DNA of 64,000 nucleotides from an uncultured eubacterium 1-6 (GTDB taxonomy: Bacteria > Bacillota > Clostridia > Lachnospirales > Lachnospiraceae): NCBI GenBank assembly GCA_903789595.1, contig CAIFEZ010000006.1, positions 83,938-147,937 of the forward strand, in the 5' to 3' direction. A model generated the notes under the pieces. That model made no database searches. It had not been told where the DNA came from and was given only the letters and a program-made list of their open reading frames with translations. The stretch's first letter is position 1. The number at the start of each line of letters is the position of its first letter. Below are positions 25,377 through 33,708 of the stretch, one piece after another. The position numbers were made by a program, and so were the translations under genes.

Positions 25377-26543
25377 ATGTTAGGAAATTTTGAATATCAT
25401 AATCCGGTGAAACTTTATTTCGGAGACCATGCACTGGATTTTCTGGATCAGGAGCTTTCGAAATACGGGAAAAATGTCCAGCTGATTTACGGAGGCGGAT
25501 CTGTAAAGAAAAACGGAATCTATGACGAGGTCGTCAGGATTCTTAAGAGAAACGGGAAAAATATCATTGAGGACGGCGGAGTCATGCCAAATCCAACGAT
25601 AGAGAAGCTGAGAGAAGGCATACGGATTGCCAGGGAAAATCATACAGATCTTCTCCTTCTGGTCGGCGGTGGATCCTGTTTTGACTATGCAAAGGCTGTT
25701 TCGGTTTCTGTAAACTGTCCGGAGGATCCCTGGGACAAGTACTTTATCCGCTTTGAGGAGCCGGATTGTGAAATTGTACCGGTTGGCGGCGTGCTGACAA
25801 TGGTCGGAACAGGGTCTGAGATGAACGCCGGATCTGTGATCACAAACCACGGGCAGAATCTCAAAATCGGCCATGTGTTTGGCGATGAGGTAATGCCAAA
25901 ATTCGCCATCATGAATCCGAAGTTCACCCTGACGCTGCCGAAAAAGCAGATGGTGTCCGGCATTTATGACATCTTCAATCACATCTGTGAGCAGTATTTT
26001 TCAGGCTCCGATGACAATACCTCGGATTACATTGCCGAAGGACTGATGCGGTCGGTGGTTCACAGTTCGAGGATTGCCGTGAAGGATCCGCAGGATTATG
26101 AGGCTCGCAGCAACATCATGTGGACAGCAACCTGGGCGCTTAACACATTGATCTCCAGGGGAAAGTCCACGGACTGGATGGTGCATATGCTGGGTCAGTC
26201 GGTCGGTGCCCTGACGGATGCGACCCACGGCCTGACGCTTGCGGCGGTATCCTTGCCGTACTATCATCACATCATGAAAGATGGCCTGCCGAAATTTGTC
26301 CGCTTTGCCAAAGAAGTCTGGAGAGTGGATCCTGCCGGAAAGTCTGATGAACAGGCTGCCCTGGAAGGGCTGGATGCGATGAAATCCTGGATGCAGGAGC
26401 TGGGGCTTACTCTGAATATCTCTGAGCTTGGTGCAAACGAGGAAATGATCCCGGAGTTAGTAAAGGGGACATTGATTCTTGATGGTGGATACCGGAAGCT
26501 CGACACAGAGGAAATTGCAGAAATTTTCCGCGAAAGCCTCTGA
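25377..26543 (+). CDS. Iron-containing alcohol dehydrogenase (NADPH-dependent butanol dehydrogenase type)
   Basis: 388 residues. The N-terminal nucleotide domain holds YGGGSVKKNGIYDEV (GGGS motif) and LLLLVGGGSCFDYAKAV. The C-terminal helical domain has the metal ligands in SGIYDIFNHICEQYF and ALTDATHGLTLAAVSLPYY (the HG-x-H type site reads THGLT). It reduces aldehydes to alcohols in the cytosol, as YqhD/BdhA enzymes do, and often protects from reactive aldehydes. Weak ribosome site (TGGAGAAAT). It probably belongs to the operon started at 25117 and controlled by the TetR regulator downstream. Confidence 0.9.
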   Translation: MLGNFEYHNPVKLYFGDHALDFLDQELSKYGKNVQLIYGGGSVKKNGIYDEVVRILKRNGKNIIEDGGVMPNPTIEKLREGIRIARENHTDLLLLVGGGSCFDYAKAVSVSVNCPEDPWDKYFIRFEEPDCEIVPVGGVLTMVGTGSEMNAGSVITNHGQNLKIGHVFGDEVMPKFAIMNPKFTLTLPKKQMVSGIYDIFNHICEQYFSGSDDNTSDYIAEGLMRSVVHSSRIAVKDPQDYEARSNIMWTATWALNTLISRGKSTDWMVHMLGQSVGALTDATHGLTLAAVSLPYYHHIMKDGLPKFVRFAKEVWRVDPAGKSDEQAALEGLDAMKSWMQELGLTLNISELGANEEMIPELVKGTLILDGGYRKLDTEEIAEIFRESL

Positions 26544-26648
26544 TCCTATCGTATCTGGGGCCCATGCGGTTCAGAATGTCTGGTCCGCAGGGGCATCGCT
26601 GACTGACCCAACGGATATCCTGGAAACTTCCACAGGAGGTAATCGGCA

Positions 26649-26909
26649 TTGATTCAGATGTCCATGTATGGCGTGTTTGAGCTGGTCGGCCCGATCGGAC
26701 AGAGCATTATTAGCCATGATGTGCAGACTAGCACTAATTATGGAGATATTGTATTATATAATGAAAACCAGATCGTGGTATTCTACGGATCCAATTCCCG
26801 GGCGTATACCAGGCTCGTCCATGTGAACCTTTCGCAGGATAAGATGAGGGAGCTTCTCGACAATGGAGATGTTGTCATCACGCTGGATGCATACGGAAGA
26901 AATGGATGA
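26649..26909 (+). CDS. Cyclophilin-like fold protein, short form
   Basis: 86 residues from a TTG with AGGAGGT nine bases upstream. The sequence FELVGPIGQSI, YGDIVLYNENQIVVFYGSNSRAYTRL and LLDNGDVVITLDA matches the cyclophilin-like family (PF18050 type) found with flavin reductases and TetR regulators. Full-length members are about 110-190 residues, so the N-terminal strand is probably lost or short. Role unknown; it sits between the alcohol dehydrogenase and its TetR gene. Confidence 0.65.
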   Translation: MIQMSMYGVFELVGPIGQSIISHDVQTSTNYGDIVLYNENQIVVFYGSNSRAYTRLVHVNLSQDKMRELLDNGDVVITLDAYGRNG

Positions 26910-26951
26910 TTGTCTTTCCGGTAAAAAGTAACAGACGAAGGAGCAGATTAT

Positions 26952-27572
26952 ATGCCGAAAGGTTCAAAGGAATTAACAGAGAACAGAAAAAAAGAGATTG
27001 TCGATGCCTGTGAGAAGCTGTATCAGACCAGAGGCTTCCATGACATCACGATCAAGGATATCGGACAGGCAGTATCGATGTCCCGCCCTTCGATTTACAA
27101 CTATTACGAAACAAGAGAGGAAATTTTTCTTGCGCTTCTGAAAAGAGAATATGAAAAATGGACAGCAGATATACGGGAAGTGAGTGCAAAGAATGAGAAA
27201 CTTACACCCGATGAGCTGGCGCATTCGCTCGCGCAGACGCTGGAACCAAGAAAATTCCTGCTGAAGATTTCTGCCATGAATCTGTATGAGATTGAAGATA
27301 ACAGCAGAGAGGAGAATCTTGTGGAATTTAAGACAGCTTTTCTTGATTCTCTGGAAGCAGTAAAGGAGTGCCTGAGGAAGTTCCTTCCGGATCTTTCGGA
27401 TGAAAGAATTGAAGAGATCCGCTATGCATTTTTCCCGTTTATGTATGGGATCTATCCTTACGTATATCCCACAGAGAAGCAGATGAAGGCCATGGATACA
27501 GTCGGTATCAGTTATCAGAAGAACACGATTACGGATATGACGTATCATTTTCTTCGCCAGCTGTTAGAATAG
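26952..27572 (+). CDS. TetR-family transcriptional regulator
   Basis: 206 residues. The HTH (about 10-55) reads RKKEIVDACEKLYQTRGFHDITIKDIGQAVSMSRPSIYNYYETREEIFLALL, a textbook TetR motif. The C-terminal ligand domain ends in YGIYPYVYPTEKQMKAMD. AAGGAGC precedes the ATG. It likely represses the 25117 promoter, whose paired GACAC-GTGTC sites fit a TetR dimer, and perhaps the CMD-cupin gene downstream. The inducer is presumably an aldehyde or electrophile (inference from the neighbouring enzymes). Confidence 0.9.
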   Translation: MPKGSKELTENRKKEIVDACEKLYQTRGFHDITIKDIGQAVSMSRPSIYNYYETREEIFLALLKREYEKWTADIREVSAKNEKLTPDELAHSLAQTLEPRKFLLKISAMNLYEIEDNSREENLVEFKTAFLDSLEAVKECLRKFLPDLSDERIEEIRYAFFPFMYGIYPYVYPTEKQMKAMDTVGISYQKNTITDMTYHFLRQLLE

Positions 27573-27681
27573 AATCTTTTGTAAAAGATATAGGTGACCG
27601 GCTCCCTCATGGGAGTGGTGATAAAAGAATTTGCCAATTACGATTTGAAACGGGTGATCTGATGAAGAGAGAGGTGGAGCT

Positions 27682-28446
27682 GTGCGAGAAAAAATAGTAC
27701 AGACAGCAGGAAGAGACTCGCTTGGAAAATTCGCTCCGGAATTTGCACATTATAATGATGACGTACTGTTTGGGGAGAACTGGAATAATGAAGATATTGA
27801 CCTGAAGACGAGAAGCATTGTCGTGATTTCTGTTTTCATGGGACGGGGGCTTGTGGACAGCTCCCTGAAATATCATCTGCAGACGGCGAAGAAAAATGGC
27901 GTCACAAAGAGAGAAATAGCAGCAATTATCACACATGCGGCTTTTTATGCAGGCTGGCCGGTTGCATGGGCTGTTTTCAATATGGCAAAGGAAATCTGGA
28001 CAGAGGATGAGAATGTCCCGGATGACAAGGACATGGAGGAATATCAGAAGACCATCTTTTTCCCAATCGGTAACCCGAATGACGCATATGCCAAATATTT
28101 CATCGGACAGAGTTACCTTGCACCGGTGGCAGATGCGCCATTCCCGATTTTTAATGTCACATTTGAACCTGGCTGCCGTAACAACTGGCACATCCATCAC
28201 GCAGATAAGGGCGGCGGCCAGATGCTGATTTGTGTCGGTGGCAAGGGATGGTATCAGGAATGGGGCAAGAAGCCGGTTCTAATGACGCCTGGTACTGTGA
28301 TCGAGATTCCGGCTAATGCGAAACACTGGCATGGAGCTGCGGCAGACTCCTGGTTTTCACATCTTGCCTTTGAGATCCCCGGAGAGAATACTTCCAATGA
28401 GTGGCTTGAACCGGTTACTGATGAAGAATACAGCAGATTAAAGTGA
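27682..28446 (+). CDS. Carboxymuconolactone decarboxylase-like and cupin fusion protein
   Basis: 254 residues from a GTG after GAGAGGTGGAG; the ATG at 27662 stops after eleven codons. The N-terminal CMD/AhpD-like domain (about 15-110) has TRSIVVISVFMGRGL and TKREIAAIITHAAFYAGWP, but the CxxC of AhpD is absent. The C-terminal cupin (about 145-245) shows the metal-binding pattern GCRNNWHIHHADKGGGQ and ANAKHWHGAAADSWFSH. The same fusion is common beside aldo/keto reductases and alcohol dehydrogenases in gut Clostridia; the substrate is unknown. Confidence 0.85.
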   Translation: MREKIVQTAGRDSLGKFAPEFAHYNDDVLFGENWNNEDIDLKTRSIVVISVFMGRGLVDSSLKYHLQTAKKNGVTKREIAAIITHAAFYAGWPVAWAVFNMAKEIWTEDENVPDDKDMEEYQKTIFFPIGNPNDAYAKYFIGQSYLAPVADAPFPIFNVTFEPGCRNNWHIHHADKGGGQMLICVGGKGWYQEWGKKPVLMTPGTVIEIPANAKHWHGAAADSWFSHLAFEIPGENTSNEWLEPVTDEEYSRLK

Positions 28447-28461
28447 AAACAGCATCCGTTT

Positions 28462-28553
28462 GGCTGGAACGCCGCGTCTGGACGATTCTGCCAGATGATT
28501 TGCCGGCAGATGCGGTGATCGGAGCTGTGTTTGTGCGGGCACAACTGAGCTGA
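28462..28553 (+). pseudogene. Repeated C-terminal peptide fragment (ERR-WTI-PDDLPAD), copy B
   Basis: WLERRVWTILPDDLPADAVIG with about 85% base identity to copy A at 20282 over its first 60 bases, then a different ending before a TGA. No start or parent gene is present. Confidence 0.45.
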
Positions 28554-28620
28554 AGTTAAGGCAGGTGCTTTTATTTTACACTGCACAGAGGTGAAGAAAC
28601 AGGGGTGAAGGGTTGGCCTC

Positions 28621-29077
28621 ATGATAAAAACAGATAGATTGATGATTCGGTATATTGAGGCGGATGATTGGAAAAGTCTGATTGATATATGGGCTGATTT
28701 TGAAGGATCTGACTACGCCAAATATGATGTTCCGCATTCGTTGGATGAAACTGAAGCACGGAAAAAAGCTGCTGAGTGGGCTTTGGTTTCTCCGCAAAGA
28801 GAGCATATGTTTTTCGCTGTATGCAAAGAAGAGGTGATGATAGGATATACAGACTTTCATCGGAATTCGGAAGGCTATGAATGTGGTTATTGTTTCCACA
28901 GCAAGTATCATGGGAAAGGCCAAGATTGGAGAATGTGTCTGGTGTCTGGCTGTTCTCGCGGATAGAACGGAAATGAATTTTTCTGACTGCGTAGAGGAAT
29001 TTCTCAAGGAGCGTCTTTTTTCTCTGGACGGATCATTCCGGATTATCGGGAAGGCAAAAATGCAAATTTGGTATTGA
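28621..29077 (+). pseudogene. GNAT acetyltransferase, frameshifted
   Basis: The frame from ATG 28621 encodes a RimJ/RimL-type start (MIKTDRLMIRYIEADDWKSL) through IGYTDFHRNSEGYECGYCFHSKYHGKG. At about 28920 the frame is lost and continues one base over to a stop at 29077 with only weak similarity. The acetyl-CoA loop is therefore destroyed. The nitroreductase promoter starts in its last bases. Confidence 0.7.
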
Positions 29078-29117
29078 CAAATAAAATTACACTTGGTAAA
29101 GTATCAGCAACTGATAC
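29074..29117 (+). promoter_or_regulatory. Promoter and Rrf2-type operator of the nitroreductase operon
   Basis: -35 TTGACA (29074-29079), 17-bp spacer, -10 TAAAGT (29097-29102). The palindrome GTATCAG-CAA-CTGATAC (29101-29117) overlaps the -10 and start site. The operon encodes its own Rrf2 regulator, the likely repressor. Confidence 0.75.
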
Positions 29118-29145
29118 AAATACAGCAAAGAAAGCGAGAAATGGA

Positions 29146-29958
29146 ATGAACACAGAAATTATTAGAAATAGAAAAAGCGTACGGACATATAAAGAACAGC
29201 CGGTTCCGGAACAGACAATAAACCGGGTGAGAGATTATCTTGAGCATGACACCGGACTGTTTGAAGTGCCTGTTGCCTTTTCCATTCTTAATGCGCGGGA
29301 AGCTGGGGTCAGCAGTCCTGTGATTCTTGGCGCGGATACCTATGTAGCTGGAAAATACAAAAAGCAGAAGAATGCTGAAATTTCATTCGGGTATGCTTTT
29401 GAAAAGTTTATCCTTTATGCTACTTCCCTTAGACTTGGGACGGTATGGCTGGCAGCAACGATTGACCGCAAAGCATTCGAAAGGGCTGTTCAATTAAAGG
29501 AAGATGAGGTGATGCCGGCAGTTACCCCGATAGGATATGCGGCCGAAAAACGTTCCATACGTGAGAGTATGATGCGAAAAGGAATGAAATCAGACAGCCG
29601 TCTTCCGTTTGAAGAATTGTTTTTCCATGACAGTTTCCGGAATCCGTTGAATGAGAATGATGCGGGTATATGGCAGCTGCCGCTCGAAATGGTGCGCCTT
29701 GCCCCTTCTGCGACGAACAAGCAGCCATGGAGAGCTGTTGAGGAAAAGGACCGGGTTCATTTTTATGAAAAGAAGACGAAGGGGTATGCAAAAGAATCTA
29801 CCGGAGATATTCAGAAGGTGGATCTTGGAATTGCGCTGTGCCATTTTGAAATCGCTGCTGAAGAAGGCGGTTTAAAGGGCAAATTTATACAGTCGGATCC
29901 CGGTATCATGGCAGCAGAAGACACAGAGTATATTGCGACATATATACTGGAGGGATAA
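29146..29958 (+). CDS. Nitroreductase-family protein
   Basis: 270 residues from the ATG at 29146. IIRNRKSVRTYKEQPVPEQTI is the FMN-phosphate-binding start of the family and MVRLAPSATNKQPWRAV the second flavin contact; KVDLGIALCHFEIAAEEGGL is the closing helix. It belongs to the longer two-lobed clostridial nitroreductases (TM1586_NiRdase type) that reduce quinones or nitro compounds with NAD(P)H. First gene of an operon with an Rrf2 regulator and a quinone-reductase-like enzyme, which suggests a response to electrophiles or redox stress. Confidence 0.85.
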   Translation: MNTEIIRNRKSVRTYKEQPVPEQTINRVRDYLEHDTGLFEVPVAFSILNAREAGVSSPVILGADTYVAGKYKKQKNAEISFGYAFEKFILYATSLRLGTVWLAATIDRKAFERAVQLKEDEVMPAVTPIGYAAEKRSIRESMMRKGMKSDSRLPFEELFFHDSFRNPLNENDAGIWQLPLEMVRLAPSATNKQPWRAVEEKDRVHFYEKKTKGYAKESTGDIQKVDLGIALCHFEIAAEEGGLKGKFIQSDPGIMAAEDTEYIATYILEG

Positions 29959-29960
29959 TC

Positions 29961-30404
29961 GTGGACACTAAATTTTCGTCGGCTATCCATACGTTGATTC
30001 TGATTTCTGAATCGGAGGCGCCAATGAATTCCGATCAGATTGCGGAAAGCGTCGGTACAAACGCAAGCTATATTCGGAAACTCACCACGAGGTTAAGTAA
30101 AGCCGGAATTATCGAGGGGCGCCGTGGGGTCAGCGGTTTCCGGCTTGTAAGGAAGCCGGAAGATATTTCTCTACTTGATATCTACAAGGCCGTCATGGAG
30201 ACAGACAACCTGCACCTGTTTGATCTCCATCAGAATCCGAATGATGCCTGTATTGTCGGGCACAATATCCGGCCGGTTCTGGGAAGCATGTTTCGGGATA
30301 TGGAAGAAAGTGTGGAAAAAAGATTACAGGGTATGACGCTCGCAGACTGTATTGGCAACATGCAGGAATATATCAGGAAGAATAACAAGGAGACCATTCA
30401 TTGA
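29961..30404 (+). CDS. Rrf2-family transcriptional regulator (no cluster cysteines)
   Basis: 147 residues from a GTG two bases after the nitroreductase stop. The winged helix reads SDQIAESVGTNASYIRKLTTRLSKAGIIEGRRGVSGFRLVRKPEDISLLDIYKAV, the Rrf2/YwnA pattern. It lacks the three closely spaced cysteines of IscR/NsrR; a single Cys lies at DACIVG, so a thiol-based or ligand switch as in YwnA/CymR relatives is more likely. It probably binds the 29101-29117 palindrome and represses its own operon. Overlaps the next gene by four bases. Confidence 0.88.
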   Translation: MDTKFSSAIHTLILISESEAPMNSDQIAESVGTNASYIRKLTTRLSKAGIIEGRRGVSGFRLVRKPEDISLLDIYKAVMETDNLHLFDLHQNPNDACIVGHNIRPVLGSMFRDMEESVEKRLQGMTLADCIGNMQEYIRKNNKETIH

Positions 30405-31426
30405 AAGCAGCTATTTTAACACATTATGATAAAAAAGGCACAAATCTGGAAATCCAGGACATTCGTGTGCCTGTCCCGGAGGATGACGAAATTCTTGTGC
30501 GTATTATGGCAGCAGCCGTAAATCCGCTGGACAATATGATCATCCGCGGGGAAGTAAAACTGATCGTGCCCTATAAGGTGCCTCTCATTATGGGCAATGA
30601 ATTTTCCGGAGTGGTTGAAAAGGCCGGAAAGAAAGCTGGCCGGTTTAAAGCCGGTGACCGGGTTTACGGCAGGATGCCACTTAAAAAAATCGGAGCATTT
30701 GCGGAATATGCCGCGGTGAAAGAATCTGCTCTGGCAAAAATTCCAGACAATCTGTCCTTTGAGGAGGCGGCAACAGTTCCACTTACTGCACTTACAGCAA
30801 TGCAGGCCTTCGAGATCATGCAGGTAAAACCGGGAGAATCCGTGTTTATTTCCGGAGGAACAGGAAGTCTTGGTGCGATGGCGATTCCGGTAGCCAGGAG
30901 TCTCGGACTGCATGTTTATACTAACGGCAGTGCGGAAAATGAAGAACGTGTAAGAAAACTCGGTGCCGAAAAATTCATCGACTATAAAAAAGAAAACTAC
31001 GCCGAGGTATTATCCGATGTCGACCATGTTCTTGATACGCTTGGCGATCGTGCGCTTCCTGACGAATTCAAGGTGTTGAAAAAAGGCGGCAGCCTGGTAT
31101 CTCTAAGAGGAATGCCAAATGGCAGGTTCGCAAAAAGAAGCAGGATGCCGCTTGTTAAGAGAATACTATTTCAGTCTGCCGGGAGAAAATATGACAAAAT
31201 GGCGGAGGCAAAGAATCAGACCTATGATTTCCTCTTTGTACATGAGGACGGACATCAGCTGGAAAAAATAGCCGGCCTGTTTGACAAGGAGCATCCGTTG
31301 GAAACTTCTGTTGATACTGTATTCAGTCTGGATCAGGTAAATGTAGCCCTGGACAAGGTAAAGCGCGGCGGATCCAAAGGGAAAACAATCATTAAAGTTC
31401 ATGAATCTCGGAGCACTAATGGATAA
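30401..31426 (+). CDS. Quinone oxidoreductase-like medium-chain dehydrogenase (zinc-independent)
   Basis: 341 residues from a TTG that overlaps the rrf2 stop. The GroES-like N-domain (about 1-120) includes AAVNPLDNMIIRG and PLIMGNEFSGVVEKAGK. The Rossmann domain has SGGTGSLGAMAIPVARSLGLHVY and the C-terminal VDTVFSLDQVNVALDKVKRGGSKGKTIIKV. Zinc-binding cysteines are absent, as in NADPH:quinone reductases of the QorA/ZTA1 group. It reduces quinones or enones in the cytosol and is the third gene of the Rrf2-controlled operon. Confidence 0.9.
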   Translation: MKAAILTHYDKKGTNLEIQDIRVPVPEDDEILVRIMAAAVNPLDNMIIRGEVKLIVPYKVPLIMGNEFSGVVEKAGKKAGRFKAGDRVYGRMPLKKIGAFAEYAAVKESALAKIPDNLSFEEAATVPLTALTAMQAFEIMQVKPGESVFISGGTGSLGAMAIPVARSLGLHVYTNGSAENEERVRKLGAEKFIDYKKENYAEVLSDVDHVLDTLGDRALPDEFKVLKKGGSLVSLRGMPNGRFAKRSRMPLVKRILFQSAGRKYDKMAEAKNQTYDFLFVHEDGHQLEKIAGLFDKEHPLETSVDTVFSLDQVNVALDKVKRGGSKGKTIIKVHESRSTNG

Positions 31427-31652
31427 AAATACGGAATCCGCAAAAATGTCACATGAAGCGTTGATGATCAGGGTCAATGCTATGTGCTATTGGACTTTTA
31501 AAAGCGTAAAATATACGACAATCAGCCAAGTATTATTTCACTGGCCTGGGTCTTTGAAATGCCAGATTAAATTTCCAACAGGTCAACGCAGGGCATGACG
31601 TAACAGTTGACAGTATAAAGTCAGATGCACATCCTAGTTTCCAAAACTTTCA

Positions 31653-31695
31653 AGACACTCCTTTTCAGCATCAGTCTGAGAGAGGTGTCTTTTTT
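31653..31695 (+). terminator. lysS-type terminator, copy 4
   Basis: AGACACTCC against GAGGTGTCT with the inner CAG-CATCAGT-CTG helix and TTTTTT. The preceding bases CCAAAACTTTCAAG match the other copies. No lysS coding sequence is left here. Confidence 0.8.
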
Positions 31696-31703
31696 ATGCG
31701 CTA

Positions 31704-31937
31704 GGCGGCGCACATGTTAATTCAAGAGATTTGAGAAAGCATCGACTTGATGTATTCAGATTGTATCCGATTATAAGAAGAGATCAGAGAATTCTGGTTC
31801 CGGATCAGATTTATAAGGATATCGATGAATTTATTTCAGAGATGCGAGAAATAGAGATACGTCTGAAAGATATCGGAATGACTGATAATAAAGATGATAT
31901 TCTTAATGCTTACAGCCTGATCTATATACATGAATAA
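31704..31937 (+). pseudogene. C-terminal fragment of an AbiEii/AbiGii-like nucleotidyltransferase
   Basis: The open frame reads GGAHVNSRDLRKHRLDVFRL followed by a helical tail. In type IV toxin AbiEii proteins the motif DxRKHxNDVFRL occurs near the C-terminus. No start codon with a ribosome site and no nucleotidyltransferase core (GSxxD) remains, so only the last part of the gene is present. Confidence 0.55.
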
Positions 31938-31958
31938 GATAATTCATCCCGACGTTTA

Positions 31959-32020
31959 TGTCAGGAATTCTGACACGAAAGTATTCGGCATTTCCCGTCC
32001 GGCCTCTTATAATCAGAAAT
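31959..32020. repeat. 62-bp repeat with palindrome, copy B
   Basis: Begins TGTCAG-GAATT-CTGACA. One base differs from copy A at 20172-20233. Here it lies 15 bases from the DUF3784 duplication, whereas copy A is 1.1 kb from its own. Confidence 0.8.
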
Positions 32021-32035
32021 AAAGAATTGCGGCCT

Positions 32036-32462
32036 CAAGTTTTGAGAGATTGCAAGAGCCGTGATCACGAGCGTGGTAAATGATTCATAGTCAGCGTAAG
32101 TGAATAGAGAAAGGGGTAAATGAATATGTCGATAAAGGAATTCTGCATTATCTTGGACCTGGTAATGGCTGCCATTTTCTTTTTGATTGGGTTCTTGTTT
32201 TACAGATCAAACGGGAGAGTAGCGAACTTCTTAACAGGCTATAATATGAAATCCGCTGAAGAACGCAAAAAATATGATGAGAAGAAAATGTGTAAGGATT
32301 ACGGAAAGCATATGATGCTATGGCCGATTCCCTTTTTCATTGGAGCTGTTATTGACTTCGTTTTTCCTATAAAGGGAACATGGATCGCATGGGTCATATG
32401 GTCAGGCATGTTTATTCTTTTACTGATCGAAAGACATAAAAGAGAAAGATAAATCAGAATTT
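32036..32462. repeat. 427-bp duplicated segment with DUF3784 gene, copy B
   Basis: Partner of 21342-21768. The differences seen are few and three change residues in the protein (Val/Ile, Leu/Trp and Tyr/His near the C-terminus). Confidence 0.9.
32120..32452 (+). CDS. DUF3784 small membrane protein, copy B
   Basis: 110 residues, 107 identical to the copy at 21426. Same three hydrophobic segments and GYNMKSAEERKKYDEKK signature, and the same AAAGGGG ribosome site. The changes are Ile for Val, Trp for Leu and His for Tyr in the last third. Unlike copy A it is followed by another small gene after a short cassette-type motif. Confidence 0.85.
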   Translation: MNMSIKEFCIILDLVMAAIFFLIGFLFYRSNGRVANFLTGYNMKSAEERKKYDEKKMCKDYGKHMMLWPIPFFIGAVIDFVFPIKGTWIAWVIWSGMFILLLIERHKRER

Positions 32463-32505
32463 ATCAGAAAATGAGGAATAGTTGAAATGGAGGCGCTATA
32501 ATAAC

Positions 32506-32829
32506 ATGAAGATTGAAGGGAACCAGAAAGAACTGGATGCAATGGTAGAATTTCATAAGGGAAACCGTGTCGAGGGACTGAGACTGCAAGAAGAATTTGC
32601 AGCGGAATTTCGTAAGGAGTATAAAGACAAAGATCACTGTCCTTGTCTGAAAGCCTGTCGTTATCACGGAAACTGTAAGGAATGTGTAGCAATCCACAGA
32701 GCGCATCAGGAACATGTTCCTAATTGTATGCGACCATTGATTAATAAAAAATTGAAATTGATGTCAGAATTAACTGAGCATACCTTGGCAAATGAAATAG
32801 AAGCTCCACATGAGATTTTAAGAAAATAG
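32506..32829 (+). CDS. Small cysteine-rich protein, putative metal binding
   Basis: 107 residues. The centre reads HCPCLKACRYHGNCKECVAIHRAHQEHVPNC, a Cys/His-rich block that could hold a zinc or Fe-S site; similar blocks occur in short clostridial DUF6485-like proteins. A charged helical N-terminus (about 1-45) precedes it. GGAGG lies about 13 bases before the ATG; a TTG at 32482 with GAGGAA is an alternative start. Function unknown. A long cassette-type repeat begins seven bases after the stop. Confidence 0.65.
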   Translation: MKIEGNQKELDAMVEFHKGNRVEGLRLQEEFAAEFRKEYKDKDHCPCLKACRYHGNCKECVAIHRAHQEHVPNCMRPLINKKLKLMSELTEHTLANEIEAPHEILRK

Positions 32830-32836
32830 GCAAGTC

Positions 32837-32998
32837 AAATTCCAGTTTGTATGTGCCTGAATAAATGAACAGTAATTACCAGCTGGAAGCCAGTGCAAAT
32901 TGTGCTTCCGTTTTTGGCTGCCGGAATTTTCAGCAATGAACTACATATGAAGTTGGCAAGATAGATACCAATGTCTGCAGACCGATTGCATTTCGAGA
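32837..32998. repeat. Accessory-gene 3' flank repeat, long copy B
   Basis: Partner of 9491-9659: AAATTCCAGTTTGTATGTGC, a terminator-like hairpin with TTTTT near 32910, then CAGACCGATTGC-TTTCGAGA. Sequence diverges immediately after, where copy A enters an integrase remnant. Confidence 0.8.
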
Positions 32999-33043
32999 AG
33001 AAAGGCGTCGGTCATTTTTAATTCCATGAGAAGGAGGAGACAA

Positions 33044-33238
33044 ATGGCGAGACGATCCAGATATCTGCATTATGACGAGCAGGTAAATGCACTGATGAAG
33101 AGCAGTGATATTTCGCGGATTTCGACTGATAAGAATCATGCTCACGGATCCGTACTTGAGAGACTGAAAACGCTGAGAGTTGCAGAACCGCAAAAGGAAG
33201 CGGAGAAGACAGCCACAGGGGGAAGCGGTAATGGATAA
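33044..33238 (+). CDS. Small hypothetical protein next to an integrase end
   Basis: 64 residues with an excellent AAGGAGGAG site. Basic N-terminus (MARRSRYLHYDEQVNALM) then SSDISRISTDKNHAHGSVLERL and a Gly-rich end. No family recognised. The end overlaps by eight bases an open frame carrying the integrase tail, as small accessory genes often precede int in ICEs; that context is the only clue. Confidence 0.5.
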   Translation: MARRSRYLHYDEQVNALMKSSDISRISTDKNHAHGSVLERLKTLRVAEPQKEAEKTATGGSGNG

Positions 33239-33344
33239 GGACGAGCTTGTTTTTACGACGATGGATGTGTATGCGGAGGCAACGGACCGGAAGAAGGAAG
33301 AGACCTTTGAGCACCTCACGGCGAAGCTGGATGAACTGCTTTGA
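33231..33344 (+). pseudogene. Tyrosine integrase 3'-end remnant 3
   Basis: A 37-codon open frame, MDKDELVF joined to TTMDVYAEATDRKKEETF and ending EHLTAKLDELL. The second part is the complete natural C-terminal tail of the Tn916/ICE-type integrase, which shows where the other remnants should end. The first eight residues are foreign. Confidence 0.65.
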
Positions 33345-33708
33345 GGGCAGCTTTCAGAAGCATTGGAAAAGCGGGAATGATTCTATATGGGGATTTACTA
33401 TGCGTTGTGCGTCTTCTTCGTCTTTATACTAGAGGTATAGATAGAAAACCGAATGAAAATCCAAGGTGGAGAATTGTCAGTCAATATGGTATAGTGGATG
33501 CCATAAGAGATGACTTCGATTCGGGGAGTGGAGCGATGAACTCTGCTCCCTGATTTCATATATGAAAGAAGCAGGTGGAAGGCTTGTGTATATTCCGGAA
33601 AGTTAGAGCAAGGTGCATGGCGTTTCAGTGCATTCCTTCCGATATTTTAGAGCCCCCTTTCCGGAGTGTTGAGCACAGCGGAAAGGGGCCCATGAGGTAC
33701 GCTATGTA
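33345..33708. other. Gap of 364 bases with a terminator-like hairpin
   Basis: No supported gene. A strong hairpin GCCCCCTTTCCG (33652-33663) / CGGAAAGGGGCC (33679-33690) lies near the end; it has no long T-run on the + strand. The rest shows short stop-broken frames only. Confidence 0.5.

Noticed and set aside
31401..31598. 65-codon frame after the quinone reductase gene
   Set aside because: Overlaps the gene end, has no recognisable domain, and its composition resembles noncoding sequence next to the terminator copy.
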